Shown here piece after piece: positions 17,249-25,421 of a stretch of 64,000 bases of DNA. Source of the stretch: Terriglobia bacterium (lineage in GTDB: Bacteria > Acidobacteriota > Terriglobia > Bryobacterales > Bryobacteraceae); the NCBI GenBank assembly GCA_020073145.1, contig JAIQFS010000008.1, forward strand, positions 1 to 64,000. The letters run 5' to 3'. Below the pieces are notes generated by a model. It was not told the origin of the DNA, did no database searches, and was given only the letters and a program-made list of their open reading frames with translations. A program made the position numbers and the translations under genes. Positions within the stretch are counted from its first letter, which is position 1. Each line of letters begins with the position of its first letter.

Positions 17249-17923
17249 ATGAAGTGGGTTCCACGCGCACTCTTGGTTCTGGCGGCGTTCGCGGCGGCCG
17301 CGCAGCCGGTCCCACCGGCCAATCTGGCGGCCACCATGCAGGACATCTCGCATGCCTTGGGCGTGAGCTGCGGCTACTGCCACTCGGCTGAACGCGGCAG
17401 CGGACAGCCGGAGCCGAAAAAAGAGATCGCGCGCGCCATGATGGCGATGACGCGCGACATCAACGCCCGAATCGAAGCCGCCGTGGGCAAGACCGCCGCG
17501 GAGACCGCTCGCGTCGATTGCGTCACCTGCCATCGCGGCGTGGCCGTTCCCCGGCAACTGTCCGACGTCCTCATGCAAACCCTGCGGGAGAAGGGCGCCG
17601 CCGCGGCCGTGGCGCAGTACCGCGACCTGTACGACCGCTACTCCGGCCGCGGCGCTTACGATTTCGGCGAGGACACGCTCCTCGGCATTGCCCAGACCCT
17701 GGCCAACTCACGGCCCGATGACGCGATCGCGCTGTTGCAGCTCAATCTCGAGTTCCATCCCAAGTCGGCGCAAAGTTATGTCGTCCTGGCCTATGCCTAC
17801 ACCCGGAAAATCGACGACGCCTCCGCCATGGCCGCGCTGGAAAAAGCTCTCACGATAGAGCCCGATAACGGAGTCGCCCGGGGCCAACTGGAGCAACTCA
17901 AGTCCTACCACCGCAAACGGTAA
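17249..17923 (+). CDS. Dihaem c-type cytochrome (reaction-centre cytochrome-like) with TPR tail
   Basis: 224 aa exported protein. After an N-terminal signal (LLVLAAFAAAA) come two haem c sites, CGYCH at 41-45 and CVTCH at 91-95. The spacing and surrounding sequence (MQDISHALGV before the first site, DCVTCHRG at the second) recall the cytochrome subunit of photosynthetic reaction centres, a family often found in non-phototrophic acidobacteria. The C-terminal 90 residues form two or three TPR-like helix pairs, suggesting a protein partner. It probably carries periplasmic electrons; the donor and acceptor are unknown. Confidence 0.75.
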   Translation: MKWVPRALLVLAAFAAAAQPVPPANLAATMQDISHALGVSCGYCHSAERGSGQPEPKKEIARAMMAMTRDINARIEAAVGKTAAETARVDCVTCHRGVAVPRQLSDVLMQTLREKGAAAAVAQYRDLYDRYSGRGAYDFGEDTLLGIAQTLANSRPDDAIALLQLNLEFHPKSAQSYVVLAYAYTRKIDDASAMAALEKALTIEPDNGVARGQLEQLKSYHRKR

Positions 17924-18008
17924 CGGAACAGGCGACCCGCGGTGAGGCGAATGATGCGCAGAATGCCCCACGGAGCACGCACAATCGCGGTATTTCCGAA
18001 ACACTCCG

Positions 18009-18722
18009 CTACCGCGGTCTACCGCCTACCCGCAGAAACACTTCGCCGACCGCCTGGTTTAGCCGTGTGTCCCCTTCCACGTCCGGCGTCGCAGCCAGGA
18101 TGATGCCCTTGCCCGTTTGCGCGAAATTGGAAGGACCGGAAAAGATGACCAGCGAGCCGCCTAGCGCGATGGCTTGGATGGCAATCGACCGCGGAGTCTG
18201 GTCGCGAGTCAGCAGGCCGTGCTCCTGGTCCACCATCTGAAGAGCCGAACGCATGTAGCCGCCCACGGTGTCGCCGGCCGGAATCGTGCAGGCGCCCAGC
18301 GAAGCCGTGGCCGAAAGGGCAACCAGGCAGTGTCCGTCTGATCCGGAAACCGTCAGCCGCCCATTGCCGTACATCAGGTAGGCCGACTGCAGCTTGCCCA
18401 GCGCCGCGCCGATTGCGGTGAGCGCGTCCTGCGGCGCGGGCGGACCGCCGGCCACCGAATAAATCAGCAGGTCGGCGCGCTCCAGTTTGTAGTCTTTGAT
18501 GGCCTGGGCCGCGATCGAATCGGCTACCGAGAGGGGCACATCGAACCCTGCCATCGCGATCACGGCGCGGTGGCCGCGGCGATCTTCCACCGCCAGCGCC
18601 TTCACGTCGCCGTAGGGCGCATACCCCGCTTTGTAGCTGTATCCGGCTGCGAACGCGCTCAGCGCGCACGTGAGCTCAATAACGAGCCAGCCAACGAGCC
18701 TTGTCCATGACTTTTTCGGCAT
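18009..18722 (-). CDS. Exported protein, possibly ceramidase-N-terminal-like
   Basis: 237 aa with a signal peptide (TRLVGWLVIELTCALSAFAAG). The mature sequence begins AGYSYKAGYAPYGDVKALAVED and alternates strands and Gly/Ala-rich helices. This loosely recalls the N-terminal domain of neutral/alkaline ceramidases (bulk-lipid hydrolases), but the histidine metal ligands of that family are not evident. The only in-frame start overlaps the end of the E1-beta gene by 47 nt. That supports coupling but makes the exact start uncertain. Confidence 0.55.
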   Translation of the reverse strand: MPKKSWTRLVGWLVIELTCALSAFAAGYSYKAGYAPYGDVKALAVEDRRGHRAVIAMAGFDVPLSVADSIAAQAIKDYKLERADLLIYSVAGGPPAPQDALTAIGAALGKLQSAYLMYGNGRLTVSGSDGHCLVALSATASLGACTIPAGDTVGGYMRSALQMVDQEHGLLTRDQTPRSIAIQAIALGGSLVIFSGPSNFAQTGKGIILAATPDVEGDTRLNQAVGEVFLRVGGRPR

Positions 18723-19647
18723 TGGGTAAGAAAGCCTCTTCCAGAGGCGGGCTGAACGGCACCGGCGTATCGGGCGCCGTCACGCGCACAATCGGGCCGT
18801 CCAGATACTCCCACACGCTCTCCGTGAGCGTTGCGGCCAATTCGCCGGCCATGCCGCCCGTGCGCGTGTCTTCGTGCAGCAGCAGCACCTTCGCCGTCTT
18901 CTTGGCGCTCGCGCACACCGTCTCCCGATCGAGCGGCAGCAGCGTCCGCAAGTCCACCACTTCGATTTCGATGTCTTCCGCGGCTAGTTTCTCGGCCGCA
19001 TCGAGAGCCACCCACACCATCGCGCCATACGTAATGATGCTGAGGTCGCGGCCCTCCCGCGCGATCCTCGCCTTGCCGATGGGAACCGTGTACTCCGCCT
19101 CCGGCAGTTCCTCTTTGATGCGGCGGTACAGGCCCTTGTGCTCGAAAAAGAGCACGGGGTCGTTGTCGCGGATGGCAGATTTGATCAGCCCCTTGGCGTC
19201 GTAGGGGGTGGCCGGCGCCACCACTTTCAGACCGGGGGTCCGCACAAACCACATCTCGGGGTTCTGCGAATGGTACGGGCCTCCGTGAATGCCGCCTCCC
19301 GAGGGCGCGCGCACCACCATCGGCACCGGCGCGTTCCAGCGGTAGCGGCACTTGGCGGCGAAGTTGACAATCTGGTCGAAGCCGCAGGTGATGAAGTCGG
19401 AGAACTGCATCTCGGCCACCGCGCGCAACCCCATGAGGCTGGCGCCGATGGATGCGCCCACAATGGCCGATTCGGAAATGGGCGTATCCACCACGCGCTT
19501 CTCGCCGAATTTTTCCAGAAAGCCCGCGGTCACTTTGAACGCGCCGCCGTATGCGCCGATGTCTTCGCCGATCAGGAAGACGTTGGAGTCGCGCTCCATC
19601 TCTTCCCACAAGCCTTCGCGGATGGCTTCCAGATAGGTGGTCGGCAT
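18676..19647 (-). CDS. 2-oxoacid (pyruvate or branched-chain) dehydrogenase E1 component, beta subunit
   Basis: 323 aa. With the alpha subunit it forms the thiamine-diphosphate-dependent E1 that decarboxylates a 2-oxoacid and passes the acyl group to lipoyl-E2. Recognisable features are LIGEDIGAYGGAFKVT at the cofactor face, DTPISESAIVGASIGAS, GGGIHGGPYHSQNPE and the C-terminal transketolase domain (VVDLRTLLPLD). Pyruvate and branched-chain substrates cannot be separated by eye. It starts 3 nt after the alpha gene. No E2 or E3 gene lies nearby. Confidence 0.88.
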   Translation of the reverse strand: MPTTYLEAIREGLWEEMERDSNVFLIGEDIGAYGGAFKVTAGFLEKFGEKRVVDTPISESAIVGASIGASLMGLRAVAEMQFSDFITCGFDQIVNFAAKCRYRWNAPVPMVVRAPSGGGIHGGPYHSQNPEMWFVRTPGLKVVAPATPYDAKGLIKSAIRDNDPVLFFEHKGLYRRIKEELPEAEYTVPIGKARIAREGRDLSIITYGAMVWVALDAAEKLAAEDIEIEVVDLRTLLPLDRETVCASAKKTAKVLLLHEDTRTGGMAGELAATLTESVWEYLDGPIVRVTAPDTPVPFSPPLEEAFLPNAEKVMDKARWLARY

Positions 19648-19650
19648 GGG

Positions 19651-20685
19651 TTACAGGTTCTCGTACACGTCGTCGAGCAGCGTCGCCGGATCGGGGTACG
19701 GGCTCTGCTCGGCCCACGCCACGGCTTCGTCCACTTCGGCCTTCACGCGCGCCCGCAGTTGGTCGAATTCGGCCTGGGTGCCCCATCCCTTATCGCGCAT
19801 GCGGACTTCCAGCCGGGTGATCGGATCGAGCTTGGCCCACTCGTCCCAGAGGTTCTTGGGGACGTAGTCGGCGGCGTCGTTCGCGGAGTGGCCGGTCATG
19901 CGAAACGTCTTGCACTCGATCAGGTAGGGGCCTTTGCCGGCGCGGGCGTGCTCCATGGCCCGTTTGCCGGCTTCCTGAACGGCGAGGATATCGTTGCCGT
20001 CCACGATCTCCGCCGGAATGCCGTAGGCCGGCCCGCGGTCGGCCACATTGGCGCAGCTCATCTGCCGCGAGATCGGTGTGGAATACGCGTATTGATTGTT
20101 GTTGCAGATAAAGACAACCGGCAGCTTCTGCACGGCGGCGAAGTTGAGGCCTTCGTGCCAATCGCCGCGGCTGGTGGCGCCGTCGCCGAAGTAACAGAGC
20201 ACCACATTGTTCTTGCCTTGGTAGCGGAGCGCCAGGGCCGCGCCCGCGGCCACTGGCACGCAGGCCGCCATGGCGCTGATGATGGAGACCACGTTCAGCT
20301 TGAGGTCGCCCATGTGCATGTTGCCGTCTTTGCCGCGCGTCACGCCGCCCACGCGCCCCATGTACTGAGCCAGAATCTGCCCCGCCGTCACGCCGCGAAT
20401 CAGCAGCACGCCCATGTCGCGGTGCGACGGGAATAGAACGTCACCCGGCGCGGCCAGCAGTGCCGTCCCCACCGAGATGGCCTCCTGCCCGCGGCCCACG
20501 TACACGCCGCCCACGATCTTCCCCTGCCGGTACAGCTTGCGCTCGATGCGGTCTTCCACTTCCCGCATCAGCGACATGTAGTACAGGCATTGCCGCGCCG
20601 CTTGGGCCGGTTCGCCGCCTTCCAACGCTGTGTGAGGAATTGTCAGCTCAGCCGCACCCATGGTTGCCCTCACCGGAGTAGCCAC
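19651..20685 (-). CDS. 2-oxoacid dehydrogenase E1 component, alpha subunit
   Basis: 344 aa. The TPP motif GDGATSRGDWHEGLNFA ends in the typical FICNNNQYAYST. HRDMG and the phosphorylation-loop region (RMTGHSANDAADY) also match. The start at 20685 is GTG, 8 nt after a TATACT hexamer, with no Shine-Dalgarno sequence. An ATG nine codons in (MGAAELTIPH) is the alternative. It heads a minus-strand unit with the beta subunit and the exported protein at 18009. Confidence 0.88.
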   Translation of the reverse strand: MATPVRATMGAAELTIPHTALEGGEPAQAARQCLYYMSLMREVEDRIERKLYRQGKIVGGVYVGRGQEAISVGTALLAAPGDVLFPSHRDMGVLLIRGVTAGQILAQYMGRVGGVTRGKDGNMHMGDLKLNVVSIISAMAACVPVAAGAALALRYQGKNNVVLCYFGDGATSRGDWHEGLNFAAVQKLPVVFICNNNQYAYSTPISRQMSCANVADRGPAYGIPAEIVDGNDILAVQEAGKRAMEHARAGKGPYLIECKTFRMTGHSANDAADYVPKNLWDEWAKLDPITRLEVRMRDKGWGTQAEFDQLRARVKAEVDEAVAWAEQSPYPDPATLLDDVYENL

Positions 20686-20693
20686 AATCGGCT

Positions 20694-20699
20694 AGTATA
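20694..20699 (-). promoter_or_regulatory. -10 element (TATACT) 8 nt before the E1-alpha start
   Basis: On the minus strand TATACT is followed by 8 nt and then the GTG start at 20685. This is a leaderless-type arrangement. No good -35 hexamer is seen at 16-18 bp. Confidence 0.5.
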
Positions 20700-20761
20700 A
20701 CGCCTTTGGGGATGGGTGTTCGGGGGGATCCGGTACCTGGGAAAAGTCCGGCGCGGCCCGG

Positions 20762-21067
20762 TCACCGCCACTTCCTGGCGGCCCAGTCCTCCACGGCGGC
20801 CTCGGTGAGCCGCGCCAGGTCGGCGAGCGCCTCGGGCCCGGGTTCATCCTTGAAGTTGAAGCAGCTCTTGCCCTGCATGCGTTTCTTGAGAGCCGGGGAC
20901 ACCGCCTTCTGCAGCCCTTCGTGCCTGTAGATCGGCATCAGGTGGTAGCTGACATAGGCTTTTCCCACTTTCACCGCCCCGAACCACATCGGTTGTCCCT
21001 TGTGCTGCGGAAATGGCGATGCGGCTTTGGTGATCACTGTGTATTCGCCCGGCGGATCGGTCTTCAC
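20762..21067 (-). CDS. Conserved small protein (DUF1801/YdhG-like), start codon probably mutated
   Basis: 101 aa from the first usable GTG. The sequence has family-like features: FPQHKGQPMWFGAVKVGK, YVSYHLMPIY and KKRMQGKSCFNFK. The frame stays open and protein-like for 24 further codons upstream (ADFPSVFAALKPLLAQHARR) to 21139, matching the expected N-terminal helix. At 21139-21137 the codon is GCG. It sits exactly 7 nt after a TACACT -10 (21147-21152), the spacing at which addB has its start. A single T-to-C change from GTG would explain this. The function is unknown. Confidence 0.6.
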   Translation of the reverse strand: MKTDPPGEYTVITKAASPFPQHKGQPMWFGAVKVGKAYVSYHLMPIYRHEGLQKAVSPALKKRMQGKSCFNFKDEPGPEALADLARLTEAAVEDWAARKWR

Positions 21068-21146
21068 GGCCAGACGCCGGGCGTGCTGGGCGAGCAGCGG
21101 CTTCAGCGCCGCGAATACGGATGGAAAATCGGCGGCCGCGAGAGCC

Positions 21147-21152
21147 AGTGTA
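21147..21152 (-). promoter_or_regulatory. -10 element (TACACT) upstream of the DUF1801-like gene
   Basis: Minus-strand TACACT followed by GGCTCTC and then an in-frame GCG, where neighbouring genes have ATG or GTG. This supports both a promoter here and a lost start codon. Confidence 0.4.
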
Positions 21153-21244
21153 CACGACCAGCGGACGCAAGCGGGGGCACGGTTCGGTAAGGTACGGTAA
21201 TAGTACTCTCGGTTCCGGCCGCGGCTGACTGCGCCAATCTTTAG

Positions 21245-21250
21245 TATGAT
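21245..21250 (+). promoter_or_regulatory. -10 element (TATGAT) 6 nt before the MoxR start
   Basis: TATGAT ends at 21250 and the GTG start is at 21257. TGGAAC in between is not a useful ribosome-binding site, so a leaderless message is likely. Confidence 0.5.
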
Positions 21251-21256
21251 TGGAAC

Positions 21257-22240
21257 GTGACGTCCCAGCGGGAATCCACGATCGCCCCGGCTGGATTCTC
21301 CCTACAAACTCTGCCCAAGTTGGCCGAGCTCGAGACCGCTCTCGGTTCGGTGCTCCGCGGCAAACCGGAAGTGGTGAGGCTGTCCCTCGTGTGCCTGCTC
21401 GGCCGCGGGCACCTCCTCATCGAAGATGTGCCGGGTGTCGGCAAGACCACGCTCGCCCAGGCGCTGGCGCGGGCCGTCTCCTGCCGCTTCCACCGCCTGC
21501 AGTTCACCAGTGACATGCTGCCCAGCGACGTGCTCGGCGTCACCATTTATAACGCTCATTCCGAGGCCTTCGAATTCAAGCCCGGGCCGATCTTCTCCAA
21601 CTTCCTGCTGGCCGACGAGATCAACCGCACCACGCCCAAGACGCAATCGGCGCTGCTCGAGGCCATGAACGAAAGCCAGGTCACCATCGACGGCAAGTCT
21701 CACTCGCTGCCGCGCCCGTTCATGGTCATCGCTACCCAGAACCCCGTGGAACATCACGGCACCTATCCGCTGCCGGAATCACAGCTCGATCGCTTCCTGA
21801 TGCGGCTGCGCATCGGGTATCCCGATGCCGCCAGCGAGCGCCTGATCGTCCGCCAGCTGGATCGCGCGCTGCCCGAAGTGGCGGCTTCGGCGCTCACGGC
21901 CGAAGATGTCCTCCACCTGCAGGATGCGGTGCACTCCGTCAAGGTGGAAGAGTCGCTGGTCGAGTACATGCTCGCCATCGTCGAGAAAACACGCAACCAC
22001 GAGGCTCTCGCCCTCGGGGTCAGCCCGCGCGGCTCGCAGGCGCTGTTCCGGACCGTGCAGGCGCTCGCGCTGGTGGAGGGCCGCGACTACGCCCTCCCCG
22101 ACGACGTGAAGCGGCTGGTCGTCCCCATCTTCGCGCACCGCGTCGTCATCAATACCCGCACCACGCTGGTTCCGCGCCGCCTCGACACCAGCGAGCGGAT
22201 CATTGAAGAAATCCTCAGCCAGATGGAAGTGCCCCTGTAG
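21257..22240 (+). CDS. MoxR-family AAA+ ATPase
   Basis: 327 aa cytosolic chaperone-like ATPase. Walker A is GVGKTT at 60-65. Walker B is LLADEINR with D120/E121. Sensor 1 is ATQNPVEHHGTYPLPESQLDRF, and the lid domain carries SPRGSQALFR. MoxR proteins usually work with a DUF58/von Willebrand-A partner to mature enzyme complexes; no such partner follows here, the next gene being a YchF-like GTPase 12 nt downstream. The start is GTG, set by the adjacent -10. Confidence 0.9.
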   Translation: MTSQRESTIAPAGFSLQTLPKLAELETALGSVLRGKPEVVRLSLVCLLGRGHLLIEDVPGVGKTTLAQALARAVSCRFHRLQFTSDMLPSDVLGVTIYNAHSEAFEFKPGPIFSNFLLADEINRTTPKTQSALLEAMNESQVTIDGKSHSLPRPFMVIATQNPVEHHGTYPLPESQLDRFLMRLRIGYPDAASERLIVRQLDRALPEVAASALTAEDVLHLQDAVHSVKVEESLVEYMLAIVEKTRNHEALALGVSPRGSQALFRTVQALALVEGRDYALPDDVKRLVVPIFAHRVVINTRTTLVPRRLDTSERIIEEILSQMEVPL

Positions 22241-22252
22241 ATTACCTCCTCT

Positions 22253-23326
22253 ATGAAGACAGCCATTATCGGCTTGCCCATGGTGGGCAAGACCTCGTTG
22301 TTCACGATCCTGACCGGCGTCCACCAGGAGACCCACATCGGTTCCACCGCCGCGCGCGTCGGTATCGCCAAAGTCCCCGACGGGCGCCTGGACGAGCTGG
22401 CGCAGCTGTTTGAGCCGCCCAAAATCACCCACGCCACCGTCGAGTACGTGGATATGCCGGCCATCTCGAAGGAAAACCTGCGCGACCCCAGTTACCTCGC
22501 CAGCCTGCGCGTGGTGGATGCTTTCGCGCACGTGCTCCGCTTGTTTCCCGACGAGACCGTGCCGCACGAGAAGGGATCGGTCGATCCGCTTCGCGACCTA
22601 GGCGACGTGGAGACCGAGCTGATCCTCAGCGACCTGGTAGTGGTGGAGAAACGCCTGGAGCGCGTCGACAAAGACCGCAAGAAGATCAAGAATCCCGAGC
22701 TCGATCACGAATTCGCCCTGCTCGAGAAATGCAAGGCCATGCTGGAGGCCGACCAGCCCCTGCGCCAGATGGAGCTCGATGCCGAGGAAGAGAAGCGCAT
22801 CCGCGGCTTCCAGTTCCTCTCGCAGAAGCCCATGCTCTACGTGCTGAACCTGGGCGAAGCCGACGCCGCCAAGCTGCACGAGCGCGAAAAAGAGTACCGC
22901 GAAGGCCCCCTCGCCGGGCGCAAGCACACCTCAGCCACCGCCGTCTGCGGCAAGATCGAAGCCGAGCTGGCCGAGCTGCCGCCCGACGACCAGCGCGAGT
23001 ACCTGGCCAGCTACGGGCTCACCGAATCGGGCCTCGTCCGTCTGATCTCGGCGACCTACGCGCTGCTCGGCCTGATGAGCTTTCTCACCGCCGGCGAAAC
23101 CGAAGTCCGCGCCTGGACCATCCCCATGCACAGCACGGCCGTAAAGGCCGCCGGCGCCATCCATTCGGATTTCGAAAAGAAATTCATCCGCGCCGAAGTC
23201 GTGAACTGGAAGGCGCTCATGGACCACAACGGCTATCCCGGCGTTCGTGAAAAAGGCCTGCTCCGCCTGGAAGGCAAAGAGTACATCGTCAAGGATGGCG
23301 ACGTCCTCGTCATCCGGCACGGATAA
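22253..23326 (+). CDS. YchF/OLA1-like GTPase with TGS domain
   Basis: 357 aa. G1 is GLPMVGKTS near the N-terminus. The family's G3 region should read DxxG, but here it is VDMPAISKENLRDPSY with no glycine. G4 is NLGE, matching the NxxE that gives YchF its ATP preference. A coiled-coil insertion (about 125-190, rich in Lys/Glu) and a C-terminal TGS domain (about 275-357) follow the family order. The altered G3 and the lack of the usual GLGN segment suggest a divergent subgroup with changed hydrolysis. It lies 12 nt after moxR. Confidence 0.82.
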   Translation: MKTAIIGLPMVGKTSLFTILTGVHQETHIGSTAARVGIAKVPDGRLDELAQLFEPPKITHATVEYVDMPAISKENLRDPSYLASLRVVDAFAHVLRLFPDETVPHEKGSVDPLRDLGDVETELILSDLVVVEKRLERVDKDRKKIKNPELDHEFALLEKCKAMLEADQPLRQMELDAEEEKRIRGFQFLSQKPMLYVLNLGEADAAKLHEREKEYREGPLAGRKHTSATAVCGKIEAELAELPPDDQREYLASYGLTESGLVRLISATYALLGLMSFLTAGETEVRAWTIPMHSTAVKAAGAIHSDFEKKFIRAEVVNWKALMDHNGYPGVREKGLLRLEGKEYIVKDGDVLVIRHG

Positions 23327-23333
23327 CGCAGGC

Positions 23334-24347
23334 CTACCGCGCCGTGTACGTCTGGCTGTACCCGTTTCGTCCGTTGGTCAGCGTGAACTTGCCGTCCTTG
23401 GCGACCGACGCCTTCAGCCAGTTGCCTTTGCACTCGGCCGTGGCTTCCAGGTTCGCGATCTGCCGTTCGTCGGTGTTGTGCGCCCGGTCGGTGGCCAGCG
23501 CCAGATGCGACTGCCACACGCCTTCCAGGCCCTGAATCTTCTGGATGGTCTCCCACGCCGACACCTGCAGGCCTTTGCGCGGCCCGTCGTTCACCACCAC
23601 CACTTGCGGCTTCAGCGACCAGTACAGTGCCGGAGCGCCCGAAAAATCGTTGACGAAACCGTGATGCGTGGCTTGCAGCAGCGTGATCGTGCCCAGCTGG
23701 TTCACCGGACACGCCAGCTCCATTTCTTTGTCCCAGGTCAGGTCGCCAATATCCAGGAACTTGACCTTGCCGTACGTGAGCAGGAATCCCGCGCTACGCT
23801 GGTTCTCGGTTTTGTCGGGATCGTGCGCCTTTGCGTCCGCACAGAACGGATTCGGCCCGCCGCCGTGGATCGGTTTGGACAGCACCGCGCCATTGGCGGA
23901 GACCACTTCGACGCTGACGCCGGAAAGCGGGATGCGGTCTCCGGGCTTCACCGTCGTTCGTTTTCCCTCGGCCACTGCCTGGTACGCGTGGAACAGCTGC
24001 ACGGCGGCAGGGGTGGTTTCGATGGAATCGCCGTGATCGAAATACCGCCCGATCGGAATCATCTTCGAGAGCGCCGGAGTGCCGCCCACGTGATCGCCAT
24101 GGAAGTGCGTCGTCAGCACCATGTCGATCTTCGTCAAGCCCGCCATCTGCGCCACCGCGAACACGCGCTTGGCGTCGCGGTCGTCCGGCCCGGGATTGCC
24201 GGCATCCACCAGCAGCGATTGGCCGGAGGGCGACACGATCAGCGTCGCCCCTCCCCCCTCCACGTCGATCCAGTAAATATCGAGCGTCCGGCTCTGCGCG
24301 GCGAGCAGGCCCGCCGCGCACGCCATCAGAAGAATCCCGCGAATCAC
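23334..24347 (-). CDS. Exported metallo-beta-lactamase-fold hydrolase
   Basis: 337 aa from the GTG at 24347, which overlaps the upstream stop (GTGA). A longer in-frame opening back to 25067 lies within the upstream gene and is rejected. The signal peptide is MIRGILLMACAAGLLAA. The metal site is THFHGDH (H81, H83, D85, H86), with D48 in LLVDAGNPG and further ligands at GDL and ATHHG. The overall pattern resembles the MBL part of ComEC-type proteins, suggesting a periplasmic phosphodiesterase or hydrolase; the substrate is unknown. It is the last gene of the six-gene minus-strand run that starts with the efflux genes. Confidence 0.8.
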   Translation of the reverse strand: MIRGILLMACAAGLLAAQSRTLDIYWIDVEGGGATLIVSPSGQSLLVDAGNPGPDDRDAKRVFAVAQMAGLTKIDMVLTTHFHGDHVGGTPALSKMIPIGRYFDHGDSIETTPAAVQLFHAYQAVAEGKRTTVKPGDRIPLSGVSVEVVSANGAVLSKPIHGGGPNPFCADAKAHDPDKTENQRSAGFLLTYGKVKFLDIGDLTWDKEMELACPVNQLGTITLLQATHHGFVNDFSGAPALYWSLKPQVVVVNDGPRKGLQVSAWETIQKIQGLEGVWQSHLALATDRAHNTDERQIANLEATAECKGNWLKASVAKDGKFTLTNGRNGYSQTYTAR

Positions 24348-25384
24348 TTCCCCACCACCAGGATCGAAAACGAATCCGCCGTCATCGGCCCGCGGCCGCG
24401 CCCGCGCGCTCCCGGCGGCGGAGTCGTCGCGGGCGCATCGTACTCCGCGGCGATCAGCAGGATGCGGTTCGTCTTGCTGTCCAGCGTCAGGGTCTTGGCG
24501 CTCACCATTGTCTGCACGGTCTGCTCCACGGTGAAGCTGGTGGGGCTCTCTTCCTTCACGATGGTCAGCGTGCCGTCGCCCTGCGAGCTGAACGCCTCCA
24601 TCGTTGCTGGGTTGAAGACCGCGCCGTCCGTCCCCTGCCCGATCGGCAGCGTGGTGATGATGTTGCCATCCGCGGCGTTGAGCACCACCATGGCTTGCGG
24701 ATTGCGGCAGGTGGCGAACAGGATGTTGTTCTTCACATCCATCGCCAGCCCGGCGCACGCCCCGCCCTTGCCCGCCAGATCGTAGTGGGCGGTGACCATC
24801 ATGGTCTTGGTGTCGACCACCGCGATCTGGTTCTTGTCTTCCAGATCCACATACAGATGGCCCTTGCCGTCGCTGGCCGCCTGTTCCGGGGCTCCGCCCA
24901 GGTCGATGGTTCCCACCACCGACCCGTCGGCTGCGTTGATCACGGTGGCGTTCGGCGCGATGTGGCTGAGCACATAGACCCGGTCGTTGAACGCATCGTA
25001 CATAATGCCGTCCGGGCCTCCCTGCACGTCGATCGTCTTGATCGGAGCCAGCGTCTTTGCATCCCACATGGTGATGGGCCTGCTGCTTCCAAAGCCGTGA
25101 TCGGATTTGGGCGAGACGGCAGCGCCGCGGGCGTTGGCCATGGGGATTTCGCCCGCCGGCTCGAGCGTATCCAGATTGAACACGGTGATGCGCGCCCCTG
25201 GGCCCGTGCGCGGAATGTAAAGGCGGCGTCCGGCCGCATCCGCGTAAACGTAATCAAAGCCGCCGGCGCCGCCAACCTTGACCCTCTTCTGCACTTGATA
25301 GGGCCCGCTTTGCGCTGCGGCGCTGCCCACGAAGGCCGCCAGAGCCATCGCCAGAGCGGAAACAAACGTACGTCGTCGTTGCAT
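24344..25384 (-). CDS. Exported YVTN-type beta-propeller protein (second of a tandem pair)
   Basis: 346 aa from the ATG at 25384, which has GGGAGGAG about 8 nt upstream; the 20 codons further upstream look untranslated. Signal peptide about 1-25 (ALAMALAAFVGSAAAQ). Then come about six repeats of roughly 45 residues with blade motifs such as DYVYADAAGRRLYIPR, DGIMYDAFNDRVYVLS and YVDLEDKNQIAVVD. It ends in a Gly/Arg-rich stretch and SFSILVVGK. It is paralogous to the upstream gene, which ends SFHVLVVGK. Probably a periplasmic scaffold or binding protein. Confidence 0.75.
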   Translation of the reverse strand: MQRRRTFVSALAMALAAFVGSAAAQSGPYQVQKRVKVGGAGGFDYVYADAAGRRLYIPRTGPGARITVFNLDTLEPAGEIPMANARGAAVSPKSDHGFGSSRPITMWDAKTLAPIKTIDVQGGPDGIMYDAFNDRVYVLSHIAPNATVINAADGSVVGTIDLGGAPEQAASDGKGHLYVDLEDKNQIAVVDTKTMMVTAHYDLAGKGGACAGLAMDVKNNILFATCRNPQAMVVLNAADGNIITTLPIGQGTDGAVFNPATMEAFSSQGDGTLTIVKEESPTSFTVEQTVQTMVSAKTLTLDSKTNRILLIAAEYDAPATTPPPGARGRGRGPMTADSFSILVVGK

Positions 25385-25421
25385 AGCCGATCTCCTCCCA
25401 AACTGAATTCTCACTTGCGAA

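Noticed and set aside
19138-20436. Open frame of 432 codons on the plus strand
   Set aside because: Antisense to the E1 alpha and beta subunits, both with diagnostic motifs.
24348-25067. Upstream extension of the MBL hydrolase frame
   Set aside because: It lies wholly within the second propeller gene in another frame and has shadow-type composition. The GTGA overlap at 24347 plus a signal peptide gives the real start.
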